DNA from: Anaeramoeba flamelloides
Lineage: Eukaryota; Metamonada; Anaeramoebidae
Length of the DNA stretch: 64,000 nt
Assembly (NCBI GenBank): GCA_027625915.1
Contig: JANTQA010000060.1
Coordinates: forward strand, 3,596,001-3,660,000
Direction: 5' to 3'
Part shown: positions 31,926 to 42,740 of the stretch, in pieces
Layout: every line of letters begins with the position of its first letter
Numbering within the stretch: position 1 is the stretch's first letter
The notes under the pieces: generated by a model
What the model was told of the DNA's origin: nothing
The model's database searches: none
What the model saw: only the letters and a program-made list of their open reading frames with translations
Translations under genes and position numbers: made by a program

Positions 31926-32418
31926 GCAAAAAGATCTCCTAAAAACCCTAGTGATTCGATTATCCGTAATTTCAAGCCTGTAAAAATAAGAACAAGTTCC
32001 AAAAACAATAAGTTCAATTCGAACGAATTGTTTAGGCACATTTGGAGAATTTGATCAGAAATTCATTTCAAATTGTTTTAATTGATTTCTTTCTTCTCTA
32101 ACCTAAGAGAAGAAAAGACATTTTCTTTGTGGTTTTTCAAAATGAAAATCAACGTCAATAAAAGAAAAATTTTAAAAAAAAAGGATTGTTTTATTTAGTC
32201 TAAAAAGTTTTAAACCAGTTAGTGGATTATTTAAAAAATTAGGAGTGATTATAAACAAGAAAAGAGTTGGAATAACCTTTTTTGATATTTTTTGTGATTT
32301 ACAGAAAAAAATTAAAAAATAAAAAAAGTTGGGTGATTAAAAATAAGAAACAATTCAGAAGCATACTTGTGAATTATTTCAGTATTTTTTTGCTGTACAA
32401 ACAAGACAAAGAAAACAC
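31926..32418. other. Intergenic, 3' flank of the small membrane-protein gene
   Basis: No exon seen. The plus-strand frame 32282-32542 overlaps the better-supported minus-strand coding region and is judged a shadow. Confidence 0.4.
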
Positions 32419-32835
32419 TCAACACTCATTTAAATTTCCGTTTGTCTGGGTCAAATATTTGGTTTCTTTGACGTTGCTCGAGATGCTAATAAGGCTTTGT
32501 ACGATGATTTGCTCACGAAGATCATCGGAAAGAATGTTTTGACTCAAGAGAGAACTGTTCGACATGGAGCCTTTGTTGTGAGAGCGGGAAAAGAAAAGAC
32601 TCATTGAAACAAAGGCAAAGATGAAAAAGATTGCAATGATAAACAAAAACATAGTTGACAAAAATTTGGAATTTCTTTTTTGAAAAATTAATTTAAAATA
32701 TCGTTGCATGAGCATTTGTAGCAATTCAAGTTTGGACGTTGGTAACTTTTTATATGCTTGTGGGTCAAATGTTTCTACATTTATTTCATTACCTAAAGGC
32801 GACTTTGGAAGTGGATACTGTTTGCGAGTTCTCAT
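32419..32835 (-). CDS. Small single-pass membrane protein (or last exon of a larger gene)
   Basis: 138 codons from ATG at 32835 (MRTRKQYPLPKSPLGNEINV) to a stop at 32419, markedly richer in G+C than its surroundings. A basic N-terminal half (KKLPTSKLELLQMLMQRYFK, then RNSKF) precedes one strong membrane segment, FLSTMFLFIIAIFFIFAFVS, about residues 60-85, followed by a polar tail of about 50 residues. Nine bases upstream of the ATG a polypyrimidine run ends in TTTTCAACAG (acceptor at 32844), so the ATG may be near the start of an exon: either the 5' leader is spliced or the coding region begins in an exon further upstream that I cannot find. No family recognised; function unknown. Confidence 0.55.
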   Translation of the reverse strand: MRTRKQYPLPKSPLGNEINVETFDPQAYKKLPTSKLELLQMLMQRYFKLIFQKRNSKFLSTMFLFIIAIFFIFAFVSMSLFFSRSHNKGSMSNSSLLSQNILSDDLREQIIVQSLISISSNVKETKYLTQTNGNLNEC

Positions 32836-32843
32836 CTTGAGGG

Positions 32844-33640
32844 CTGTTGAAAAAAAAATGAAAATAATCAATGTTTTTTGCTGATTATTAAATTTTATTA
32901 TTGAAATTTTAATCCAATTACATTTGTTTGGCTTTTTTTTTTTACTTATTTTAACAATCAAACACAAAATTTCAAAAAATTAGGTAATATTTTTCTCTTT
33001 TAATTATTAGTTTACTTTGATTTGGTTTAACATTGATTCGTTTGGTGCTTGAGTAGTTATTGTAGGACTTTATAATTCTGATAAATATATTCATGTAATT
33101 TGGGAAAAAAACATTCTAAAATTTTTACCAAAAACAAATTTTCTTTTCAAATAATGGTTTAATTATCGACATTTCATTTAAACAAAATTAAGTTATAATT
33201 CATTTGACTTTTCTGGTCTCTTTTAAGTCTGAAAGTTCAAAAAAGTATTTAAATTATTATACTGGATCGAGAATTTTTGTAGTAAAACCAAACAAGTTAA
33301 AAATCAATTTGAATACAGATTAAAAAAATAAGCTCTCAATTGAGCCGTCTATTGTCCCAAACGAATTGTAAAAACCATAAAGCACACTATTCAAAAGTCG
33401 GTTTTAATTGTAATTAAAATATTAATTTACTTTAAAGATCTACAAATTTTTTTTTCTTTAATCGAAGTTTTTTTTCGTATTCAGCATTTTTTCAATTTGT
33501 TTTTGTGAATTCAAAAAGACACTATTTTGATTTAAAAGAATTAAAAAATGAAATATATAAATACACATTCAATGAGTTGCTGAATTCAAAAAGTTGGAAG
33601 GTTCAAAATTATTTTACAACAATTAAAAATTAATATTATT
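32844..33640. other. Intergenic or intronic, no exon recognised
   Basis: Upstream of the small membrane-protein exon; may be an intron of that gene. No open frame with coding character; T- and A-rich throughout. Confidence 0.35.
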
Positions 33641-33808
33641 TACTTGTATTTGAATTCTAAATAGGAAAAAATTTTCACTGAATTTTTCAATTTCCTTTTT
33701 CAACAAGATCCCGAATCCCAACACACTTCTGAGAGAACTCTTTTTATTAAAGAAAAAGATGGAAAATGAAGTGAAAATGTTGTCCCATTTAGAATTCAAA
33801 TACCAGTA
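33641..33808. mobile_element. TA-flanked MITE, family with GTATTTGAATTCTAAAT ends, copy 1
   Basis: Inverted termini: left TACTTGTATTTGAATTCTAA, right (inverted) TACTGGTATTTGAATTCTAA, continuing AT.GG..AA.ATTTTCACT on both. About 165 bp. A second copy is at 40445-40610. The 65-codon frame here is an artefact of the palindrome. Confidence 0.75.
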
Positions 33809-33839
33809 TTTAAAACCCAAAAATATTTAAGTTATCCAT

Positions 33840-34210
33840 CAAGTTCAACAATTCAAAAATTCAGATCGTTTACCAATTGCCTAAATAGATATTACTATGT
33901 AATCAGTAAAAATTCAAATAAATTTTGTCTTTTATGTTCAAAATATGAACAAAAGGAAATTATAGCAAATATTGATCATTTTTTATGGGAACGTCTTTCC
34001 TATTTAAAAGAAAAATTAATATTTTAAAACAAATTAAAAAAAATAAATCTTAATGAAGTAATTTCAAATCAAGACAGTTTGAAACCATTTTAATTAATTA
34101 ATAATCATGAAATCTATGATTTTACACTTAAATTTCTTTTAGGGAATTTAAGTCTAAAGGCAACATAAGTGTAATCTACACTTCTTCAATAATAATAATA
34201 AAAAAAAAAA
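33840..34210 (+). pseudogene. LINE 3' fragment, copy with zinc-finger remnant
   Basis: Plus-strand translation gives IQKFRSFTNCLNRYYYV followed by KFCLLCSKYEQKEI and IDHFLWE, homologous to ILKFRNFPNYLNRYSYF, KYCEICKKINKIDI and LDHFLWN of the LINE at 25.4-25.9 kb. The final cysteine of the finger is lost and stops follow. The 3' end is TCTACACTTCTTCAATAATA plus an A tail at about 34170-34205; the same 3' end recurs at 47190-47250. Confidence 0.8.
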
Positions 34211-34289
34211 AAACACTATTTTTTGGATAAAACAAACTGTTTTTTATTGGATCAATAATCCCAGAGAAGAAAGGTTAACTTTTATTAAC

Positions 34290-34910
34290 CAAGTAATATT
34301 TTAACAAACAACAAAAATATTTAAAATGGAAAGTTTCAACTTCTATTCTAAAGTTAAGAAATTACACAAATCATCTTAATAGATATCCTTATTTCATGAA
34401 CATAGATAAATCACAATTTTGTCAATAGTGTAACATAAATAAAGATTAGATATCATTGAGTTTTGGATCATTTTCTCAGGAACTGCCCAGCCTATGAAAA
34501 TAATCATAAAATCAGTATTTCTGAATTAAAAAAATAATTAATTTTTTCAATTATTGTAAATAATAATAATATTTTTAATATTATTAATAAACAAGAATCA
34601 ATATCTTTATTATCTCTATAAGATAATAAAACTATGTTTAAATATTTTCAGTAATTTCTAAATTCAAGTTTAGAAATTTGTGAAGTGCCTAGGTTTTCCA
34701 GAATTCAAAAGAATGGAGTAAAATCTTTTATTTAACCCAATTCTTGTAATTCTGGAAAATCTAGCGAAAAGTGTGTAGGTTTTTGAAATTTGAGAAATAA
34801 ACACAAAATTAAATAAATTTTCGGTTTATTTATCAAATTAAAAAAAAACCAAGCAACAAATAAGTGGAATTCTAAACTCCTCCCTTAAAGTAGATCAAAA
34901 AAAAAAGAAA
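34290..34910 (+). pseudogene. LINE 3' fragment, second copy, carrying two hairpins near its tail
   Basis: Starts AACAAACAACAAAAATATTT, corresponding to NNTINKQQRYLKWKGST of the 25.8 kb copy, and runs through AGGAACTGCCCAGCCTATGA (the C-AYEN part) to AACTCCTCCCTTAAA at 34874, which is the same 3' tail as in the 25.4 kb copy. Two palindromes (34692-34752 and 34775-34852) sit between the end of the coding remnant and that tail. The reading frame is broken many times. Confidence 0.78.
34692..34852. repeat. Two adjacent AT hairpins of the BEACH-intron families
   Basis: 34692-34752 has arms TTTTCCAGAATTCAAAAGAA and its complement ending AATTCTGGAAAA, like 21431-21491 and 21888-21952. 34775-34852 has arms AGGTTTTTGAAATTTGAGAA / TTTATTTATCAAATTAAA, like 21345-21405 and 45987-46072. 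They lie inside the 3' region of a LINE remnant that elsewhere lacks them, suggesting insertion. Confidence 0.75.
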
Positions 34911-35045
34911 TTACCACAATTAAACAACCATCCGAAATGAGCATTCATGATCAATTATCAAATTAGATTAAATTAACCAAAAGTACTGTGGTTGGAATTT
35001 TGAGTATACTTAATTAAGTGATAATATTGTTTTTATTTTTTTATT
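34905..35045 (+). repeat. Dispersed repeat shared with 46.32-46.45 kb
   Basis: AATTAAACAACCATCC, then GAATGAG.ATTCATGATCA, ATTATCAAATTA, and GTGATTTTGAGT-like blocks recur in the same order and orientation at 46330-46440. In both places a hairpin of the same family lies a short distance upstream. Confidence 0.65.
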
Positions 35046-37226
35046 TTTTTTATCTTTTTCCAAATTTCTTTTCATAAACTTCTTCAAACTTATTTCTTTC
35101 ATTTTCCAAGAAAAATGAGTACAAATGGAATTTTGTTTTTTAAAAATAATATAGCTGTTTTTTTTGAAATAAGAAAAACAAAATTGTAAATAGACTTTTT
35201 TTTCAATAACGAAATGAAATTTATTCCTTTCCCAAAATTTTGCCTAATTTTCAAGTACTATTGTTTTTAGTTTTTATCTTACAAGTATTTTGGTCCCTTG
35301 GATTAAAATATGGATTCAATTGGTTTTAAATTGAGACATTCAATAAATCTCAGTGTTATCGATTAAACAAGGTCGTAAATAAAAAAATCAAATTACTGTT
35401 TAAAAACACTAAATATCATATCTAAAGAAAAATTAATTAGTAAAATATTTCTTATTTCACTTTATAAGAATTCAAAATAAGATCATCAGAAAATTTACAA
35501 ATTTTGCCTACTAATACAAGAATTCTTAAAATCTTTTCACAGCAACTACAAAGCTATCTTAAATTTGTAATTGTTCTAATCTCTTTCTTATCTGTAGTTA
35601 TCTAAAATTATTTAGTTAAATTTTCTCAAAGAAAAAATTTATGTTAAAAAACAAATAAATAGTACTTTTATGAATTATAGGGATATTTTCGAACCAGCCC
35701 AAATAATAGATTATGATAATTGACGATATATATATTTAATAACTCTAACTTAACTGGGCCCCTTCCATACTTTCAAATAATAAAATAAATAAATAAATAA
35801 AATAATTCATAAACAATTTTCAGATTTTGTAACTTGTTAGTTTAAAATTAATCACTTAAAGTTTTTTAAAAAAAACTGTGGCAATTATACAATTGGAATT
35901 TAACAATAAATATTCCTCTTTTTTGTTTTTTTTTTTGTATTATTAAAATATGTCACCAAAAGAAGATTTTGGTAACACAAATAATAGAATAACAGAATAT
36001 TCCAAAATAAATATTTTTATTTTGATTCAATAATTGTTTGGAAACTGTAGATAAAATGAAAAATTAATCACCAATTTTTTGCGTTTAATATTTTACAAGA
36101 GATATTTTGATGTAAATTATATTGTTATCTCATGACAGGGGTTTTACTTTCTGGAATGTTTAAAACAAAATAAATATTTTGTGATTTCTGGAACGAAATA
36201 AATATTTTCGGATATTTTTTTCAACATTACAAAATTGAAATACCCAGAAAAAAAATCTAGAAATATTATTTTAATAATAAATAAAATCACAGAAAAAATC
36301 CAGAAATTATATTTCCATGAGAAGAAAAAGATTTTTAATCAAAATTTTACATTATCAAGATTATAAGTTTCAAAATGTTTTTTAAAAGACGAAAAACAAT
36401 ACCTAATAATTAGATCATCTAATATATAACATTCAGTATTTCTGAAAACCATAAATTGAAAGAACATTGGTCTCTGAATAGAGTATTCTTCATATAATAA
36501 AGTCAAAAAAAAAAAAAAATAATCAAGAACGCAAAAAAATGATTTATTTTTTGTTTTGGTTATAGTTGTTTGAAAAAAAAAAAACTTTATATGATTTTTT
36601 GATTTCTAAAAAAAAAAAAATAATTCATTTTCTATAATTTCTGTTACATAATTCTTTCTTGAATAGATATTATCTGAAAATACTACTAATCTTTAAAATT
36701 TTTATTAAAAAAATCTATTTTGGAATTTTGGTTGGATAATTCATGCTAAATAAACACATTATGCAAAAATCCAATTTTTCTGAAATTTGATTTATTAGAA
36801 AGGAAAAGAAAAGTAAATTTGAATGTTTGCTAAGTATACAACGATAGGGCTGAAATAGCAGAATAATATAAAAGAAGGTAAAAGAAGAAAAAAACCACTT
36901 TAGAAAGAAAAAAATTCTTAGAGTTAAAAAAAAAATTGTTTTATTTTTTTAATTAAAGCATGAAGGTATTAAGATCAGTTGAATAAATTTAAAAAAGTAA
37001 AAAAAAATAAAATAAAATATTTAAGAATTTTCAAGTAATATTCTTTTCCTTAAAAATAAAAAAAAAAAAAAAACAATTATTCAATCATAAAGTTAGATAA
37101 GTGTTAAATGAATCGATAAAAAAAGGGTAAATACTAACTTGACAAAAGATAAAATTAAAAATGAAAAAGAAAAATATCAAAATAATAAGGTTTGAAAAAA
37201 TCCAAAATATAAAAATAGAAAAAAAA
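35046..37226. other. Intergenic, no gene recognised
   Basis: Long A/T-rich stretch with homopolymers and an (AAAT)n-like run at about 35780-35805. About 36565-36740 is a copy of the repeat also at 29.4 and 57.5 kb (TTCATTTTCT.TAATTTCTGTT, AAATCTATTTTGGA). Nothing else can be supported. Confidence 0.4.
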
Positions 37227-38594
37227 TTATTTTTGTGACCATTTATCCAAAAAATGAATTATTGTTGAATAAATCAAACTTCTTTCCATACTTTGGCAAG
37301 CGTAAATAGTAACGCCATCTGTTGTTTCTTCATTTTGAACTGAGTAGGAGATCATGAGCAATCTGGAATGGTCTTTGCTTTTGGAAACCTTTAAATTTTT
37401 GGAGAAGGGGATTGTGATCATCTCTTCGCATTGCTTGCCGATGATCAAGTTATCAAAATTGACGACAATGAACCCAGCTTGAAGAGGGTAAAGACGATTG
37501 ACAAGTAGGGCGCACAAAAACGTCACTGATTTTTGTTTGTAATAATTTGCAACGACATCAGGGACCTTTGATTTGGCATTGATCATTTTGATGCCCGAAA
37601 TGTTTTTTAAAAATTTTTTATTTAGGGGCACGACTGGAGGCGGGATCACTGTTAATTTAAGTTTCTTGACATCGATGCTGTTCACAATTGGGTTATAGCC
37701 AATGACTTCCTCTTGGGAGTGGTATTTTTGGAACAGCATTAGCGTCATGATGAAGAGCAATTTGCTTTCGTGCGAGGCAAATTTCAAAATAAAGAATTCG
37801 TTTAATTGCAGATCTTCAAGGGACACCAACCGTGGATCAATTTTGTTGATACCAATCGTAATCTTGCCCTCGCTGAATTGCCGGACAAATAAGGCAGACA
37901 TGATTGGCGGCGTAAAGATCTCGATCTGCTTCGAATTGAACCCAATTATCGATTCGCGGAAAGAGCCAGAATTGTTGGCATTGATCAGCATCGAAAATTC
38001 GGCCCTTCCGATACGCATATATTTTTGTGCATTTTCAAAGATGGTTTTTGTTAATTTTACCCATTTTGAAAGCCTTGTGATCGAATCTCTTTTCTTTTTT
38101 ATGTTGAATGTGTTTTTTTCCCATTCGTCTAAATTATTCAAGATAAAAAACGCTTCCAAAATGTAGTCGGCTGCTTTTGGCTTTTTAAACAATGTATATA
38201 ATTCTTTGATCGTGTGTAAGAGATATTTGCTGCCAGAGTGATCAGCCAAAATTTCATATTCGGTTTCGTTTTCTTCGAGCTTAATGTGTCTTGACTTTGG
38301 GTGGAGTATTGACTCACTTTCCTTTTTCGATTTTTCTTTTGTTTTTTCTTTCTTTTTTTTTTCTTTCGTTTTGGACTTACTTTTGGTTTTGGTTTTGGTT
38401 TTATTTTTGTCGAGATCTTTCTCTTTTTTCTTATTTTTTTTTTCAGTTTTTTCTTGTTTTTCTTGTTTTTCCTTTTTGTCTTTTTTTTTTTTTTTTTCGT
38501 CATCTTTTTCTTTATTTTTTTTCTTTTCTGTTTCTTTTTCTTTAATTTTTTCTTTTCCTTTTTCTTTTTCTTTTTCTTTTTCTTTTTCTTTTTC

Positions 38595-38626
<32 letters not shown>

Positions 38627-39469
38627 TTTCTTTTTCTTTTTCTTTTTCTTTTTCTTTTTTCTTTTCTTGTTCTTGTTCTTTTTTCGTAATTTTTTCCTTT
38701 TTCTTTTCCTTAATTTTTTTTTTTTCTTCTTCTTTTTCTTTATTTTTTTTTTTTTTTTTTTCACAATTTTTTCTTTTTCAGAATCTGAATCAGATTTTTT
38801 CTTAGACGAAGAGGATTTCTTTTCACTATTTGATGATGAAGAAGATGACGACGACGATTTGATTTCTTCATTTGGTAAACTTTGGGTTTTGATTGAACTT
38901 GTTGTTTGAGCTTTCTTTGGTTGTTTTAAATTCTTATAATATGGGTTTTCAAGCTCTTTTTGTGTTTCTTCCTGTTTTTCCTTTTCATCTTCTTCGTCAT
39001 CAAAAATATGATATTTTCTTATTTCAAGTTCGTTGTCTTGTGTAGCACCATTTTTGAGAAAGTGTTGTTTCAAAAATAAGATGGAATCAATGAGCTTTTT
39101 TTTGCCTAATTCTTCATTGTTACGAATATCAATGGCATCAAATTGTTTTATTTTTTCCAAGCCTAACCTTTTTAAGGTCCTAATGTACTCTCCTAAGTTT
39201 TCGTTTTCTTGGCTAGTTTCAAAGTTGACGTTTATAATTTGATTCTTTTTTGTTGGAGATAAAACATTAATTAAATTTAATAACAGGATCCCACTTGAAG
39301 AAAAGATTTCGTTTGCATCAAGATCGTTTGTTTCTAAGATTTCTCGGACGAACCTGACAGCCTCAGCCTCGGATCGTAAATTTTGTTTTGATTTTTGTTT
39401 TGTGATGTTTTTTGTTAAATTATGACTTTTGGAATCATAATTAAAAGATTTGTTTTGTTGAACAAACAT
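37227..39469 (-). CDS. Calponin-homology-domain protein with long K/E linker and PH-like C-terminal half
   Basis: N-terminal frame starts ATG at 39469. Residues 35-140 read as a calponin-homology domain: EAEAVRFVREILET, SGILLLNLINVLSP, ENLGEYIRTLKRLGLEKI and QFDAIDI; such domains bind actin, microtubules or partners. A Ser-rich stretch and a roughly 150-residue K/E run follow. The C-terminal ~340 residues (37227-38249) contain two segments ending like PH folds: ALFVRQFSEGKITIGIN...ESKLLFIMTLMLF and GFIVVNFDNLIIGK...SMERSLIYSTIIHFLDKW; this is inference. The C-terminal frame is open upstream through KEQEQEKKKEKE to 38744, while the N-terminal frame is shifted by one at the 19-T run 38743-38761. 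One extra base there would give one protein of about 747 residues. The frame offset could be real, an assembly error, or slippage. TAA at 37227. Confidence 0.78.
38560..38670 (-). repeat. AAAGAA hexamer microsatellite coding for (KE)n
   Basis: On the plus strand about 17 TTCTTT units with few interruptions. In the frame supported by the neighbouring EQEQE sequence it encodes KEKEKE; other frames give poly-K or R/K and, on the other strand, poly-F/S/L frames that are not genes. Confidence 0.85.
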
Positions 39470-40444
39470 TAAAAAGTGGTTTTAGTGTGAATTTGTTTCT
39501 TTTTATAAAGCGTTTGGGAAAATTGAGAAAAATAAAAAGAGAATAAAATAATTTTATTTGGTGTGTCGAAGTGAAAATTTACCGATTAAGGTTTTGTTAA
39601 CTTCAACAAGAGAATTCGTTTTTTCTACAATTCTAAATTCTCATCTAAAAATTTTGCTTTTTGAATAAAATAATGAGTTGTTGTGTGGACAAGAACTGAA
39701 TAGAGCGAATAGCAAACATCAAATTTTTTCTCTTTTTTTTAAAAAGTGTCAAAGAAAAAAGTGATAGGTTTTTAGGAAACTTCAAGAATCTTCTTGTGAA
39801 AACTCAAATCTAACAGTGTGTTTGGTGAAGTTACAAAAGTTAAAATTGTAAAGATGTAACCACAATTCTGTTATCCAAAAATAAGTAAGAACGAATTTAT
39901 GATAAATTATTTTTACACAATTATTGTTTCTGATTTAGACCCTAAACAATATTGAAAAAGTAAAGGCTTTGAGGTTTGCTCTTGTTTTTTTTAGGAAACT
40001 GTTTTCAAAAGGGATGAAATTGTCTCTGTAATAATAATTTGAAGTTTGCGAAAAAATACAATAATTGAATAAATAATTGTCAGAATAAAAGTTTAAGGGA
40101 GATACAAAAAAAATAAATTTATCCTCAATTGATAAATTGAATATAGTAGCACAGGGTGTCCATAAATACTCCAAACAGATACACTGTCCTGAAATATTTT
40201 CAAAATGGGTCGGTTTTTGCTTTTTAAAAAGTCACTATTCCTAAAAGTATTTTGAATTTTGTTTAATTTACTTTTTTAAATTTATAAATTTTTAATTTCA
40301 TTTAGGATTGTTTGTTTATACAAAATAAAAAATATTCAACAAAAAAACCGACAAATTAAATAATAAAGATCATATATACATTAACTATCTATTTATTGAA
40401 ATTTACAAGTAAAAAAGAAAAAAAAAAAAGGAAAATCAAGATCG
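39470..40444. other. Upstream region of the calponin-homology gene
   Basis: Contains the likely promoter of the gene on the minus strand, but no defined element is visible. No exon recognised; the minus-strand 79-codon frame at 39935 has no coding character. Confidence 0.35.
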
Positions 40445-40610
40445 TATTATTTGAATTAAAAAAGGGAAAAATTTTCAATTCCTTTTCAATTTACATTTTC
40501 AAATAAAGAGTTCTCAAAGAAGTGAGTTGTAGTTTGTGGCTCTATTTGAAAAAGGAAATCTCGAAAAGGAAGTGATAAATTTTTTCCCATTTAGAATTTA
40601 AATACCTGTA
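40445..40610. mobile_element. TA-flanked MITE, GTATTTGAATTCTAAAT family, copy 2
   Basis: Left TATTATTTGAATTAAAAAAG and inverted right TACAGGTATTTAAATTCTAA, with inner AAATTTTTCAA/AAATTTTTCCC arms. The interior GTTCTCAAAGAAGTG is the complement of CACTTCTGAGAGAAC in copy 1 (33.72 kb), so the two copies are in opposite orientation. Confidence 0.7.
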
Positions 40611-41045
40611 AGTTAATTCCCATTTATCATTCAAACAGCAGTAATAGAAAAAAAAATGCTCAAATCAAATAATTTACTGAAAATATAACTAGTAATTTGG
40701 ATACCACCCCTGATGAAATGACATTGTATGTATGAAAACTTTACAAAAAAATTAAAAAATTTACAATTTATAACTTTTTCATAACTTCACTTGTAATACA
40801 CATCATTAGATTTAAGTAAAAAGTCTTTGATCTAAAATTATTGTTCAAGATATTATTATAATTTATGTTGAAAAATCAAAATTTTAAGGTTCTATAAGAT
40901 TTTTTTGAATTTAATAATGAAAAATTTCAATTTTTTTTTTCTTCACCATAAAGAGTTCATTTTATTATCTTTGATAAATATTTTTAATTTAATTAAAAAT
41001 TTTCAATTCCTATCAAGTTTATTTTGCTGTTAAAAAAGTATTTTT

Positions 41046-42060
41046 TGAAAAATAAATTTCATTTCACTCAAATATTCCAAGCCAAAAATGAAAAATTCAA
41101 TTTTTTTTTAAGAATCAGCCAAACAGGTGATTTTTTGGAAATAAGAAAAATAATAAAATTCAGATTAGAGTTGATATCCATCAAAGAAATACCCGAACAA
41201 ACTATAAATATTCTCAAAAAAATAAATCTTATAAAAAATTTTGGTAACATATTCATTGGAACTTCTTATGTAAAGAAACATTTCATAATTTCTTTTGAAA
41301 ATTAAAATTATTAAAAAAAAATTTCTTTAATAGTAAAACATTCCTTTGTAAAGTAAGTACATTGACTCAATTTTCGTAAATTTACTTGGGGTGATAAAAT
41401 TCTAGATAAAAAACTATATTAAGAAGGTATACTGATAAAAAACACACAAAAAATCTTCAACATGAAGAATTAAAATTATGAAATTTATTGCACTTGTAGT
41501 GATTTGATCATCAAATATCTTATTGTTAGAAAGCTTAAGATAATGAAGAAAAAATAATAAAAATAAAGTGAAAAGAAAAAATACTTAAAATGGTAAAAAA
41601 TATATAAATTCGGGAACCCAGCGCCCTACTCTGAGAGTTGCGAAATTTCAATTATTAATCACATATTGTGGAATTTTAATCTAATATCAATATTCTTTCT
41701 ATGCAGTTTTTACTCCTCCTATGTATCCAGGAGATGGATAATTTTTAATTTGGTCATGTAAACGATAGTATTATTTTATATATATATTAATCATTTTTCT
41801 TGTTCTCATTTTTTTATTTGATATAATTTTCTTGATTACTCTTTTCTCTAAATAATAATAATTTACTTTAGTTTTTAAACCATTATATTTTACTTCTTGA
41901 CTTTCAATACAAAAATAAAAGAAGAAAAATAATAAGAAAGAGAGGATAAAATAGAATAATAATAAAAAAAAATAATTTAATAAAATGAAAAAAAAAAAAA
42001 AAATTGATAAATTAGAAAAAATAATTCTGATCTCGAAATAGAAAATGTATTTTGAAAAAA
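41046..42060 (+). repeat. Dispersed repeat with a conserved polypeptide remnant, copy 2 of 4
   Basis: 41046-41400 is nearly the reverse complement of 45380-45725 (over 80 percent by eye), and the homology continues more weakly to about 42060 against 45180-45380. The frame at 41045-41302 reads FHFTQIFQAKNEKF, LRISQTGD.LEIRKI, FRLELISIKEIP.QTINI and IFIGTSY. The same peptide blocks appear in the 45.46-45.79 kb copy. No known family; the copies at 5818 and 62590 are too decayed to read. Confidence 0.6.
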
Positions 42061-42229
42061 ATATAATTTACAACTCAAAAAATCCATTTTATTTATTCAA
42101 TAGAACTGTTTCCACTTCTACTAAAACAGAGTACAAGAGAAAAAACTATTTTTTTTTTAGATTTTAATGTGGGAGCACTAAGGTAAATTTTGCCTTCAGA
42201 AAAATTCAAAATAATACTTTGTTAATATA

Positions 42230-42740
42230 AAAAATAAATTCCAAAAATATGGAAACACTTAAAACGGTTGAAAGAATAACACTACTACATTTTATATACA
42301 AGTAAGAAATAAATTTTAGTTTTACAACAATTATTTGTATTTTATTGTCTATTCTCTTTGGTTTTAATTTCCGTTTATCCAGTTTAATAATTGATTGTGT
42401 TTAATCGAAAAAATTTTTTCACAATGATTGACAGAAGGTTAGTTTTGAGTTGATTCAATAGAAAAAATCACATATAATTAGTTGATGGCATCTAATCATT
42501 TGATCGATTAATTATTGTGGGTGGAATTTTAACATATTTCCCAATACATTTTTTTCTGTTCCAACGTTTCATTATTTTGGGCAAACAGATTATTATTTTT
42601 TTTTTTATTTTATTTAGATAAAATTACATTACTTATAAAACATTACTAAATCCCCAACACGGATGTGTTTTAATATTGCTTCAAAAAATATAATAAATTG
42701 GGTTTTTTTTACAACTATTTATAAAATGTTCATTATTTTA
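42230..42740 (+). repeat. Dispersed repeat, copy 2 of 3 (with 10.96 and 61.72 kb)
   Basis: Shares AATTCCAAAAATATGGAAACA, TTTTTTCACAATGATTGACAG, AATAGAAAAAATCACATA, ATCATTTGATCGATTAATTA, CCAATACATTTTTT and TTTAGATAAAA with the other copies. No coding content. Between 41400 and 42230 a short G+C-richer spot (41611-41645, with a CTACTCTGAGAG hairpin) is of unknown nature. Confidence 0.6.

Noticed and set aside
38284-38909. Plus-strand frames rich in F, S and L opposite the calponin-homology gene
   Set aside because: They are the complement of the AAAGAA tract; all frames stay open there and the minus strand has real domains on both sides.
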